Assembly (NCBI GenBank): GCA_963738835.1
Contig: CAVTYH010000004.1
Span: 124,001 to 188,000 of the forward strand
Direction of reading: 5' to 3'
DNA from: CAVTYH01 sp963738835
Lineage (GTDB): Bacteria; Planctomycetota; Planctomycetia; Pirellulales; JADZDJ01
Length of the DNA: 64,000 nucleotides
A program made the translations under genes and the position numbers. Below the pieces are notes generated by a model. It had not been told where the DNA came from. It saw only the letters and a program-made list of their open reading frames with translations, and made no database searches. Shown here in pieces: positions 56,697 through 64,000 of this stretch. Position 1 is the stretch's first letter, and each line of letters starts with the position of its first letter.

Positions 56697-56785
56697 GTGG
56701 GCGTCAAGAAGACAGGCAAAGGTCGTCGCAAATTAGGCCGCAAGAGTGCCGCATGCGCTCCCGCATTCGCCATCGCAAAGGTTGA
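56697..56785 (+). CDS. Very small basic protein, ~29 aa, frameshifted
   Basis: GTG 56697, with GGAG (56687-56690) at good spacing, opens VGVKKTGKGRRKLGRK. The literal frame then drifts into a non-basic tail. A one-base correction near 56744 gives KCRMRSRIRHRKG-stop at 56785, so about half of the residues would be Lys or Arg. This resembles short, highly basic planctomycete proteins of ribosome-associated type. It is too short for usual gene finders. Function unknown. Confidence 0.5.
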
Positions 56786-56979
56786 GCCGTGCAGGCCGCG
56801 CCTTTCTATTCGCAATCAAGCTCAGGGAATGCAATGCCCGGGCTTGTTCAAGCGTTAAATTCGCTACCTTCGGCGCAGATTTCCGCCTGTCGCGTTTGCA
56901 CATCGCCGCCGGCAAGCTATGGTTGCCTGACCGCAACACCCGGGGCTTCCCGGCATCGTTGCGGCAGGAGAAACCGACC

Positions 56980-57348
56980 ATGTTGCGCAAACTTCTGATT
57001 CCATTGATTCTGCCGATCGTAGCGGCCACGGGCTGTTGCCAGACTCTGGAGCGAATTGAAGTCTGGAAACAACAGACATTCTTCTCGCCCCCTGCGGCCC
57101 TGAGGGCTACCACGACCGATCCGTGTGCGCCGGCCGCAAGCAATTGCACAGCGCCCTGTGGGACGCAGCCGGCGGCCACACCGTACTATTCGCAGACCAC
57201 CACGACGCAAAAGCCCCTGGAATCGACAACGGAGTACGCGACTGGCGAAACAGTCATCAGCGACGAAGCCGTGCCGGCACAATCGGCCCCGTCTTTAGGC
57301 CCGGCCGGTTCACCGGAAGTAATCGATGGCGTTCTGGAACAGCCGTAA
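56980..57348 (+). CDS. Small lipoprotein
   Basis: 122 aa from ATG 56980, with AGGAG ten bases upstream. The first residues MLRKLLIPLILPIVAATGCC form a lipoprotein signal with the lipobox ATGC. The mature part is Thr/Ser/Pro/Ala-rich and low in complexity (TTTTQKPLESTTEYATGETV), typical of an unstructured surface tether. No family recognised. Its 3' end overlaps the purQ 3' end by 39 bp on the opposite strand. Confidence 0.68.
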   Translation: MLRKLLIPLILPIVAATGCCQTLERIEVWKQQTFFSPPAALRATTTDPCAPAASNCTAPCGTQPAATPYYSQTTTTQKPLESTTEYATGETVISDEAVPAQSAPSLGPAGSPEVIDGVLEQP

Positions 57349-58119
57349 GCCATCGCCCACTTCGCCCCCTCCACCGCGGGTCCAACGCGGATGCTGCGTG
57401 TGGTCGATGTAACGTTCTGGGTGTGGCATGAGCCCAAAAATACGGCCGGTGCTGTCGCACATTCCGGCAACGTTGGCTTGTGCTCCGTTTGGATTGTCGG
57501 GGAAGGGGAGCAGTTCGCTTAAATTCCGCTCGCCGCTGGACTCTCCGTTTGCGCAAGCCGTCAGCGGGGCATATCGCAGTGCAAGCTGGCTGCGACGATT
57601 CAGCTCGACCAAGATCCCCTCATCGCGGGCGACAAACCGCCCTTCACCGTGCGCAATCGGCAAATACATTTCGCGGATGCCGGCCAGAAACACGCACTTG
57701 CTGCCATCGACTGTAAGCCGCACCCAGCGGTCTTCCAAGTGCCCCGATATGTTCCAAGCAAGCGTCGCGGGTGGGCCGTGAACTGGATCGTCGTCCAAGA
57801 GTAGGCCGCATTTGATCATTGCTTGGAAACCATTGCAGATGCCCAAAATCAATTTACCAGCGGCCTTGAATTCCTGCATCTCCCCAGCCAAATGATGCTT
57901 CAACTGCACTCCGAGGATTTTCCCCGATGCGATATCGTCGCCATAACAAAAACCGCCCGGAATGCAGAGGATTTGAAAGTCGGACAGCCGCCGCGGCGAT
58001 TCCAACACCCGGCCGACGTGGATCGTTTCCGCCTGCCCGCCGGTGCGCTTAAACGCATAAGCCGTTTCGACATCGCAGTTGATGCCAGGCGCTCGCAGGA
58101 TTAACACTTTGGGTTGCAT
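57310..58119 (-). CDS. purQ: Phosphoribosylformylglycinamidine synthase, glutaminase subunit
   Basis: 269 aa from ATG 58119 (MQPKVLILRAPGINCDVETA). Class I glutamine amidotransferase: IPGGFCYGDDIASGKILG, the nucleophile Cys in LGICNGFQAMIKCGLL, and the His-Glu pair in LMPHPERYIDHTQHP. The protein is about 40 residues longer than typical PurQ; part of the extra length lies between RYAPLTA and LLPFPDNPNGAQANVAGM. It supplies ammonia to PurL, encoded 41 bp upstream in the same operon, for the fourth step of purine synthesis. Confidence 0.93.
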   Translation of the reverse strand: MQPKVLILRAPGINCDVETAYAFKRTGGQAETIHVGRVLESPRRLSDFQILCIPGGFCYGDDIASGKILGVQLKHHLAGEMQEFKAAGKLILGICNGFQAMIKCGLLLDDDPVHGPPATLAWNISGHLEDRWVRLTVDGSKCVFLAGIREMYLPIAHGEGRFVARDEGILVELNRRSQLALRYAPLTACANGESSGERNLSELLPFPDNPNGAQANVAGMCDSTGRIFGLMPHPERYIDHTQHPRWTRGGGGEVGDGLRLFQNAIDYFR

Positions 58120-58160
58120 TTTAGCCGCGTCGCTTGCGACGCGCTTGCGGTTTAGTGCGC

Positions 58161-61100
58161 TTACCAGCGCAGTGGCTTCTGCCACGCCTTTTTTAGCGTC
58201 GCAACTGACACATCAATCAAATGCCGATCGGCCAATGGATCGATCTCCGAAACAATCAACTGCGGCGCTTCGATGACTTCGCCGATGGCGGCATGCGGCA
58301 CATCGCCCATGGCGTCTTCAAAATGCCCGACCAAATCGGCCTGGACTTCGACCAGGAAACGCGTATTTGATTCCGCAAATAACAAAACCGTCGCCAATCC
58401 GCCGGGCACCTCGGCCGCTTCGGAGTCTGCCACGGCATGCAGCACTTCCAACAGGTACAATCTCGCTCCCAGTCCGCCGGCAAATGCCATCTCGGCAGCG
58501 GCCACGGCTAATCCGCCTTCGCTAAGGTCGTGGCAGGCCCGCACAAAACCCAAATGAATCGCCTTGTGCAAAGCATTGAATGTCGCCTTCGCCCGCCCTG
58601 GATCGACTCGTGGCACATTTCCACCGCCGTAATTGTTGACCAAGGCGAAATGCGAACCGCCCAGTTCGTTCTTCGTCTCGCCGACCTGGTACAGCACATT
58701 GCCGACGTGCTTCAGATCCATCGTCACACAGCGGCTCACATCGTCGACCTGGCCCATCGCGCTGATCAACAGCGACGGCGGAATGGCGATCGATCGTTTC
58801 TGGCCGGCGGCATCGACGTAGCGGAATTCGTTGTTGAGGCTGTCTTTGCCGCTGATGAACGGCGTGCCCAGCGCGACCGCCAGGTCGTGGCAGGCCAGTG
58901 CCGCCCGCACCAGCGAGCCCAGCGTTTCCGGCCGCTCGGTATCGCCCCAGCAGAAATTGTCGAGAATGGCGATGCGCTCCGGATCGGCACCCACGGCCAC
59001 GCAATTGCGCACCGCCTCGTCGATGGCGCTGGCCGCCATGTGATACGTGTCGAAATCGCCGTACCGCGGATTCATGCCGCAACGCAATGACGATGCCGCG
59101 ACGTGACGACAGCACGGGCCGCACCACCGCCGCGTCGCTCGGGCCGTCGTTCTGACGCCGACCAGCGGCTTGATGACGCTGCCGCCTTGCACTTCGTGAT
59201 CGTACTGGCGGATGACCCATTCCTTGCTGCAAACGTTGAGCGAGCCGAGAATTTTCAGCAGTGAGTCGGCGTGGTTGGCCGCGGGCTTCGTTACGGCAAC
59301 GCCCTCACCCTGCCCTCTCCCCAAGGAGAGGGCTTGGGTTACCGGCGGCGTGTAGATGGCCTCGCGAACCACCGGCGGGCGGCCGTCGTGCAGGAATTGC
59401 ATCGCCAGATCGGCGACTTGCTGATTCGTGATAGAACAGTGCAGCCGCCCTGTGGGCACGAAACTCGCCGATGACCGTGGCTTCGACGCCTTCGGCTCTG
59501 CACAGCGCTTCGAATTCCGGCCAACTGATCGGGCGGAACGGAGAGCACCATTCGCTCCTGCGCTTCGGAAATCCAAATCTCGGTGTACGACAGGCCGGCG
59601 TATTTCAGCGGGACGCGATCGAGCCAGACATCGGCGCCGATTTTCTCGCCCATCTCGCCGACGGCGCTGGAAAAGCCGCCGGCGCCGCAATCGGTGATGG
59701 CGCTGATACAGCCCGCGATCGCGCGCCTGCGAGCACCACGTCGAGCACCATCTTCTCGGTGATCGCGTTGCCGATCTGCACTGCTCCGCCGGAGAGCGAT
59801 TCGCTTTCGCTGGTCAGTTCGGCGGAGCTGAACGTCGCGCCGTGGATGCCGTCGCGCCCGGTGCGGCCGCCGACGGCCACGATCAAATCGCCGGCTTGTG
59901 GTTCTTTGAACGATTTGTCGACCGGCATCAGGCCCACGTTGCCGCAGTAGACCAGCGGATTGCCCAGGTAGCGCGGATCGAAATAAATCGCGCCGTTGAC
60001 CGTGGGAATGCCCATGCGGTTGCCGTAATCGCGCACGCCGGCCACCACGCCTTTCATCACGCGGCGTGGATGCAGCACGCCCGGCGGCAGCGAATCGGCC
60101 GGCGTGTCGGGCGGAGCGAAGCAGAACACGTCGGTGTTGCAGATCGGCTTGGCCCCCAGGCCGGTGCCCAGCGGATCGCGAATCACGCCGCCGATGCCGG
60201 TGTTCGCCCCGCCGTAGGGTTCCAGGGCCGACGGATGGTTGTGCGTTTCGACTTTGAAGACGACGTTGTACTGATCGTCGAAGCGCACGACGCCGGCGTT
60301 GTCTTTGAACACGCTGACGCACCAGTCGCCGTTCCGCTTCTTGCAAGCCGGTGCGAATTTTCTGCGTGGCGGCGAAGATCGTTTCCTTGAGCATGTTTTC
60401 GAAATGCCGCCGCTCGCCGTTTGGCCCGCGGTAATCGATGCGGCCGGCCAGCGTTTTGTGGCTGCAATGCTCGCTCCAGGTTTGGGCGAGCGTTTCCAGC
60501 TCGACGTCGGTCGGGTCGCGGCCGAGTTCGCGAAAATGCGATCTGAATGGTCTGCATTTCGGCCAGCGACAGATACAGCTGCCCCTCGCGGCTGAGCTTC
60601 ATCAAAGCCGCGTCATCCATTTCACGCAGCGGCACCGTGACCAGTTTGAATTGGTACTCGCCGCCGACTTCCAGTCGATCGAACTTTAGCGGCCCAACGA
60701 CCACTTGCTCGATGGCGTCGTTGGCCAGCACTTTGGCAGCCAGTAGCGAGAGTTTTTCGGCCGGCAAATTCGCCAGCCAGAATTTTCGCAGCGTGCGGAC
60801 GGCATCAACCGACAATCCAAAATCGGCAATGGCCGCCTGAGCGCTTTGGGCCACGGGATCCATCACGCCGGGCTTGGGAAGCACATGGACGAGGGTTGGC
60901 TCCGCTCCCTCTCCTCGGGGAGAGGGTTGGGGTGAGAGGGAATCCGCCCGACGCATCTCCCCCTCACCCTGCCCTCTCCCCGGGGGAGAGGGTTCTGATT
61001 GGCAAACCAACGCCGCATCGCCGACTTTGCCGACAACCGGCCGCTCCACCACTCCATCTGCAAACAGCTCGCGGGCCAATCGCTCGGCCTGGTCGCGTTC

Positions 61101-61244
61101 GAGCGGGCCTTGAATCAAATAGCCGGTCGCGGCGCTCACTTGCAAATCCGCGGCGATTCCCAGCTCCGCCGCGTCGGCAGCCACGCGCTCGGCCAGACGG
61201 TCTGGTTGGCCGGGGGCCGGATGAATGTCAATTTCCCACAGCAT
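58161..61244 (-). CDS. purL: Phosphoribosylformylglycinamidine synthase large subunit, many frameshifts
   Basis: From ATG 61244 (MLWEIDIHPAPGQPDRLAER) there are two PurS-like units, then the linker and catalytic halves. Read with frame changes near 60545 (to HFRELGRDPTDVELETLAQT), 60345 (KKRNGDWCVSVFKDNAGVVR), 59712 (ITDCGAGGFSSAVGEMGEK), 59530, 59475 (FVPTGRLHCSI), 59155 and 59080, it gives a continuous ~1027-aa PurL. Key motifs include TWSEHCSHKT, KVETHNHPSALEPYGGANTG (ATP binding), GNVGLMPVDK and FISGKDSLNNEF. Two in-frame inserts translate palindromes: SEPSPPGRGQGEGE...SPQPSPRGEG after the first PurS-like unit and ALSLGRGQGEG near 59320. Its start overlaps the tyrA stop by 17 bp. Confidence 0.92.
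59302..59340. repeat. CCCTCTCCCC palindrome inside purL
   Basis: CCCTCACCCTGCCCTCTCCC with the inverted arm GGAGAGGGCTTGGGT. Minus-strand translation QALSLGRGQGEG, open through the repeat. Confidence 0.85.
60905..60994. repeat. Two head-to-head CCCTCTCC palindromes inside purL
   Basis: Units at about 60905-60940 and 60957-60994 in opposite orientation: CTCCCTCTCCTCGGGGAGAG and CCCTCACCCTGCCCTCTCCC. Translated on the minus strand as PSPPGRGQGEG and SPQPSPRGEG, between the two PurS-like units. Confidence 0.88.
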
Positions 61245-62072
61245 CGCGGACTTGTTTCCCCTCCGTGAGCAGTTGGCACAACTTTCGCCGGTCGCCCCGC
61301 TCCAGCGCCTTGCGAAATGCTGCCACCGTTTTCTCAAACCCGGTGAGCGACTTCAAGACGTGCCCCTGGTTTTCCAGTAGGATTTGCGTCCACAACTCCG
61401 GATCGCCGGCAGCCACGCGTGTTACATCGCGCCAACCGCTGGCCGTGAGCGGCAAATCGGCGGTCTTTGTTTTCGCAGCCAACGCAGCAGAGACGAGATG
61501 CGGCAGATGGCTGGTCGAGGATAGCGCTTTATCGTGAGCCGCAGGCGACATCATCAGGACCGTGGAGCCCAGGCCCGACCAAAAATCGGCAATGCCTTGC
61601 ACATCGTCGGGCTGGCTGCGCCTCGAGGGTGTGACGACAACCACTCGACCATCAAACAAATCGGCCCGCGCAAATGTCACACCGCTTTTCTCAGTGCCGG
61701 CCAATGGATGGCTGCCGACAAAACGTTTGTTCTTGGCGAGCGACGATTCGACTTTGGCGATGATCGTGCCTTTGGTGCTGCCGGCATCGGTCAGCAAGGC
61801 GTGATCGGGCGCGGCGGCAGCGGCCTGCAAAAGGTGGTCGGCGATTTGCGACACCGGCGTGCAAACAACGACTAAATCGGCATTGGCCACACCTTGATCG
61901 ATTTTCAGCGCTGCTTCGGTAATCGCGCCCTGTTGTTTCGCCTTCTTCAAGTTCGCTTGTCGCCGTCCAATGCCAATGACATTGTCGGCCAGCCCGCGCG
62001 GCGCAATGCCAACCCGATCGAGCCGCCAATCAGTCCGACGCCGACAATCGCGACATTTTTCCAGCGTTGCAT
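61228..62072 (-). CDS. tyrA: Prephenate/arogenate dehydrogenase, frameshifted
   Basis: ATG 62072 opens MQRWKNVAIVGVGLIGGSIG, the NAD-binding GxGxxG. Near 61998 a one-base correction joins ALRRAG to LADNVIGIGRR. Family motifs follow: ADLVVVCTPVSQIADHLL, LLTDAGSTKGTIIA, FVGSHPLAGTEKSGV and HDKALSSTSHLPHLVSAALA. Merged length ~281 aa. It makes hydroxyphenylpyruvate or tyrosine from prephenate or arogenate. First gene of the tyrA-purL-purQ run; the overlap with purL suggests co-translation of amino-acid and purine genes. Confidence 0.9.
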
Positions 62073-62391
62073 GGCGAAGAAAAACCTCGGGTGCAAACCC
62101 CGTCAAATTAACGACCTTTGTAACGGCACAACGGTTCACAGGCTAGGGCCGGTAGTTCTTGGTCACTCGACCAAGCCCAGGGGTTGCGGGCACCATCGCC
62201 GCGACGGTCCTTGGGCTTGCGCACTATCCGGCTTGAAACTTGAAACGGGATCAAGAACACGCGCTCGCACAAAAATAAAAATCGATGGGACAATGTTGGG
62301 AAAACGAGCCTGGAAAACGCGGCATTTTTGAAAAACATTGCGACATGACTGTGACACGGCAATTGTCCATGGTCCGTGGTCCGTTGTTATT

Positions 62392-62436
62392 CTTTCTCCC
62401 TCTCTCCTTGCGCTCGGAGTGCCGGAGTGAGGGGGC
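62392..62436. repeat. Diverged CCCTC palindrome relative
   Basis: CTTTCTCCCTCTCTCCTTGC followed by CGGAGTGAGGGGG. The central arms are degenerate compared with the copies in purL. Confidence 0.5.
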
Positions 62437-62503
62437 TGCATGCTGTGTGGTCCGTTGCAACTGACCACGGACCACGGACACGCCTGCGCACCAAAAATAA
62501 AAA

Positions 62504-62535
62504 ACGAGGGTAAAGTGTTCGTGCGAAACCCTCGT
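62504..62535. terminator. Hairpin with A/T flanks, bidirectional terminator-like
   Basis: Stem ACGAGGGT / ACCCTCGT with a 16-nt loop. A-rich on the left and five A after the right arm, so it looks like a terminator on either strand. No gene ends beside it. Confidence 0.5.
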
Positions 62536-62899
62536 AAAAACCAGTGTTTTGCGCCAAACATTTTGTCATCACTTTACCATGCCACGCGCGACTGGCAGCT
62601 CAGCAGATTTTTCACCGCGGAGGGCGCAGAGTCACGCAGAGGAGTCGCAGGAAGCTGCAAAACCATTCTTGATCGCTCCGCGCTTCCTCGGCGAACCTCC
62701 GCGTCCTTGCGGTTAATTGCTGGACTTCCGCGCCAGGCCGGCCCAGCCCGGGGCGGGGCTGGCCCGAGGCTGGGAAATTCTTGCTCAATTGTCAAATAGC
62801 GACAGTCGGCGATCTTTCGGCAAGGTCGCCCCCGGTCATTGACCAAGGGCTAATTGCGGGAAATGAAGCGACCGAAAGGGACCCAGAGTTCCGACGACC

Positions 62900-62928
62900 A
62901 TTGTAGCATGTTAGTGTACAAATGTAAA
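62900..62928 (-). promoter_or_regulatory. Consensus promoter with a TACAAATGTA palindrome, orphan
   Basis: Minus strand TTTACA (62928-62923), 17-bp spacer, TACAAT (62905-62900). TACAAATGTA (62917-62926) overlaps the -35 and matches the TACA/TGTA half-sites of BlaI/MecI-type repressors. No gene with a ribosome-binding site is visible directly downstream. Confidence 0.5.
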
Positions 62929-63183
62929 CATATGTTTTTGAGCCAGCCGGATTGGATGAAGGGGTTGATAAACGGCAGCTCAGTCGCGCCATGATTTGTG
63001 TCGGATAGGGCAGCATGCCGATCTCTGACGATAAGCGGCAAAGAAGTTACGGATTTTCGCCGCGGCGTTTCCCCAACTGGCTGTCTCGAAACAAATTACA
63101 CATTTGATCGCGCAGAATGTCCAGCTATATTGTGGGAAGGTTTCACAACATTTCGGTCGTAGAATCTTTCGTTAGGCTTCACC

Positions 63184-63552
63184 ATGAGTGCATCACCACT
63201 TGATACATTTACCAAGGCAATGCTGGAAGAATACGAATTTCCCGGCACCGATGCCGCCGTAGTCTTTGTTTCAGAGGGACAGACTCCATCACCCGAAGTG
63301 GATGAAGTTTTGAAGCGTTCAGGCCAGCAGCGATGGTTCCCCGTTCCCGGCGGTCATAACGCGAAGGTGCCTTGGCATTTTTCAAAAGGTTTTGAGTCGT
63401 TATTTGAACGGGAGAAAGGGGGATGGGATCACGAACACTGCGATTTTTGCAATAAGCACATTTACATGGGAGAGTTGTGTTGGACTGCCGACTCCGGGCA
63501 TGGCATTTGGATATTTTGCAAAGAGTGTTACAAAAAGTTGCGCGCGAAATGA
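63184..63552 (+). CDS. Hypothetical protein with a zinc-binding C-terminus
   Basis: 122 aa. The N-terminal part (MSASPLDTFTKAMLEEYEFP) is not recognised. Residues ~83-118 contain CDFCNKHIYMGELCWT and IFCKECYKKL, giving Cys pairs CxxC ... CxxC plus one extra Cys and His, likely one zinc site. Composition and flanking AT-rich DNA suggest an accessory gene. Function unknown. Confidence 0.55.
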   Translation: MSASPLDTFTKAMLEEYEFPGTDAAVVFVSEGQTPSPEVDEVLKRSGQQRWFPVPGGHNAKVPWHFSKGFESLFEREKGGWDHEHCDFCNKHIYMGELCWTADSGHGIWIFCKECYKKLRAK

Positions 63553-63765
63553 AGCCTAGCCAGAGCGCTGTAGCGAACCCGGCCATCGCACTCTGGTTGC
63601 AATCGTGGCTCCACGTGGGCCGGGTCGCGGAGCTTGGGTCGTTAGCTCTCGAGGCACAGGGTCGATCAATTTTGCATTCCGGGTTCATAAACGAGCTAGA
63701 CGTTGTGATATAATTTGGGCAGTCGGTTAATCGAGCTTAACGTCCGCCGTACTTGGATTTGAAAT

Positions 63766-63987
63766 ATGACACATGTCACCATCGACTCTGCGACCGAAGC
63801 CAAATTGCAAGGCGATGAGCCGCTTGTGTTGTGCAACGAAGCGGGGAAGGTGCTGGGATATTTTCACCGGGTGATTCCGGCCGGCAGCATCAAGTCGCCG
63901 TTTTCGGACGAAGAGATTGAACGGCTTAGCCAGCAGCGTACAGGCAGTCCGCTATCCGAAGTGCTGAAGCGGATTGGTGCGATATGA
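63766..63987 (+). CDS. Probable antitoxin of a type II toxin-antitoxin pair
   Basis: 73 aa: MTHVTIDSATEAKLQGDEPL, VLCNEAGKVLGYFHRVIPAG and SDEEIERLSQQRTGSPLSEV. The layout (short beta N-terminus carrying a sentence-like VLCNEAGKVLGYF, then EEIERL...R..G..LSEVL) is common for planctomycete proteins placed before ParE/RelE-type toxins. The stop overlaps the next ATG in an ATGA at 63984-63987, as in many toxin-antitoxin operons. The toxin is cut by the window end, so the assignment stays tentative. Confidence 0.55.
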   Translation: MTHVTIDSATEAKLQGDEPLVLCNEAGKVLGYFHRVIPAGSIKSPFSDEEIERLSQQRTGSPLSEVLKRIGAI

Positions 63988-64000
63988 AGTTCACCGTGTT
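63984..64000 (+). CDS. Start of the downstream gene, possible toxin, partial
   Basis: ATG 63984 opens MKFTV before the window ends. The overlap with the antitoxin-like gene and this beginning, common in ParE/RelE-type toxins, are the only evidence. Confidence 0.4.

Larger units (their letters stand above)
62073..63183. other. Long intergenic region with repeats and an orphan promoter
   Basis: 1.1 kb with no supported gene. It contains GGTCCGTGG / CCACGGACC-type inverted repeats (about 62369 and 62466), a CCCTC palindrome relative, a hairpin with A/T flanks, a CACCGCGGAGGGCGCAGAG tract near 62616 and a consensus promoter at 62900-62928. Confidence 0.5.

Overview
The window comes from a planctomycete, most likely of the Pirellulales. 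The evidence is a set of families largely confined to that phylum: a DUF1598 protein, a DUF1592/DUF1588/DUF1585 protein with an N-terminal CxxCH haem motif followed by a Tat-exported DUF1552 protein, a TIGR03009 protein, a ThuA protein, small conserved planctomycete proteins and a very cysteine-rich exported protein. No rRNA, tRNA or CRISPR array was seen. Base composition is moderate (mid-50s % GC by eye) and both strands are used.

Layout. 0.6-6.3 kb (+): a probable operon of a prenyltransferase/squalene-cyclase-like protein, a DUF362 protein, a YfhO-like membrane protein and a DPM1-type glycosyltransferase. 6.3-12.1 kb: a DUF1598 gene, a small membrane gene, an IS4-family element inserted in a palindrome, a DUF151 (bifunctional nuclease) gene and a ~210-bp direct repeat. 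12.3-17.8 kb (-): the Cys-rich exported protein and an ABC exporter operon. 18.4-27.7 kb (+): lactonase, alpha/beta hydrolase, the DUF1592/DUF1552 pair, a PepSY-like protein and small zinc proteins. 27.7-31.8 kb (-): UxaC, a zinc-ribbon/HEPN-like protein and a superinfection-immunity-like protein. 31.9-35.9 kb: an accessory island with several palindrome families, an EVE-domain gene, a REP-associated tyrosine transposase (RAYT), and an isochorismatase/tautomerase pair divergent from a TetR regulator. A fragment of the neighbouring debranching-enzyme gene sits at its far edge. 35.9-46.9 kb: two glycoside hydrolases of alpha-glucan metabolism, a nucleotidyltransferase, ThuA, an ammonium transporter, a sterol-desaturase-like enzyme and an esterase. 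47.2-57.3 kb (+): SpeA, TIGR03009, the NfeD-NfeD-FloA membrane operon, a beta-hydroxyacid dehydrogenase, a 29-aa basic protein and a lipoprotein. 57.3-62.1 kb (-): tyrA-purL-purQ. The right edge holds a probable toxin-antitoxin pair cut by the window end.

Two themes dominate. First, about 18 genes, including purL, tyrA, speA, nfeD and a DUF151 gene, can only be read full length by changing frame one or more times. Because these are conserved housekeeping genes, I read most of these as sequencing or assembly indels, and I give merged gene extents. Second, at least five families of short palindromic repeats are scattered here. One family is translated in-frame inside PurL and a debranching enzyme, one is the target of the IS4-family element with a 12-bp target duplication, and one brackets the RAYT gene.
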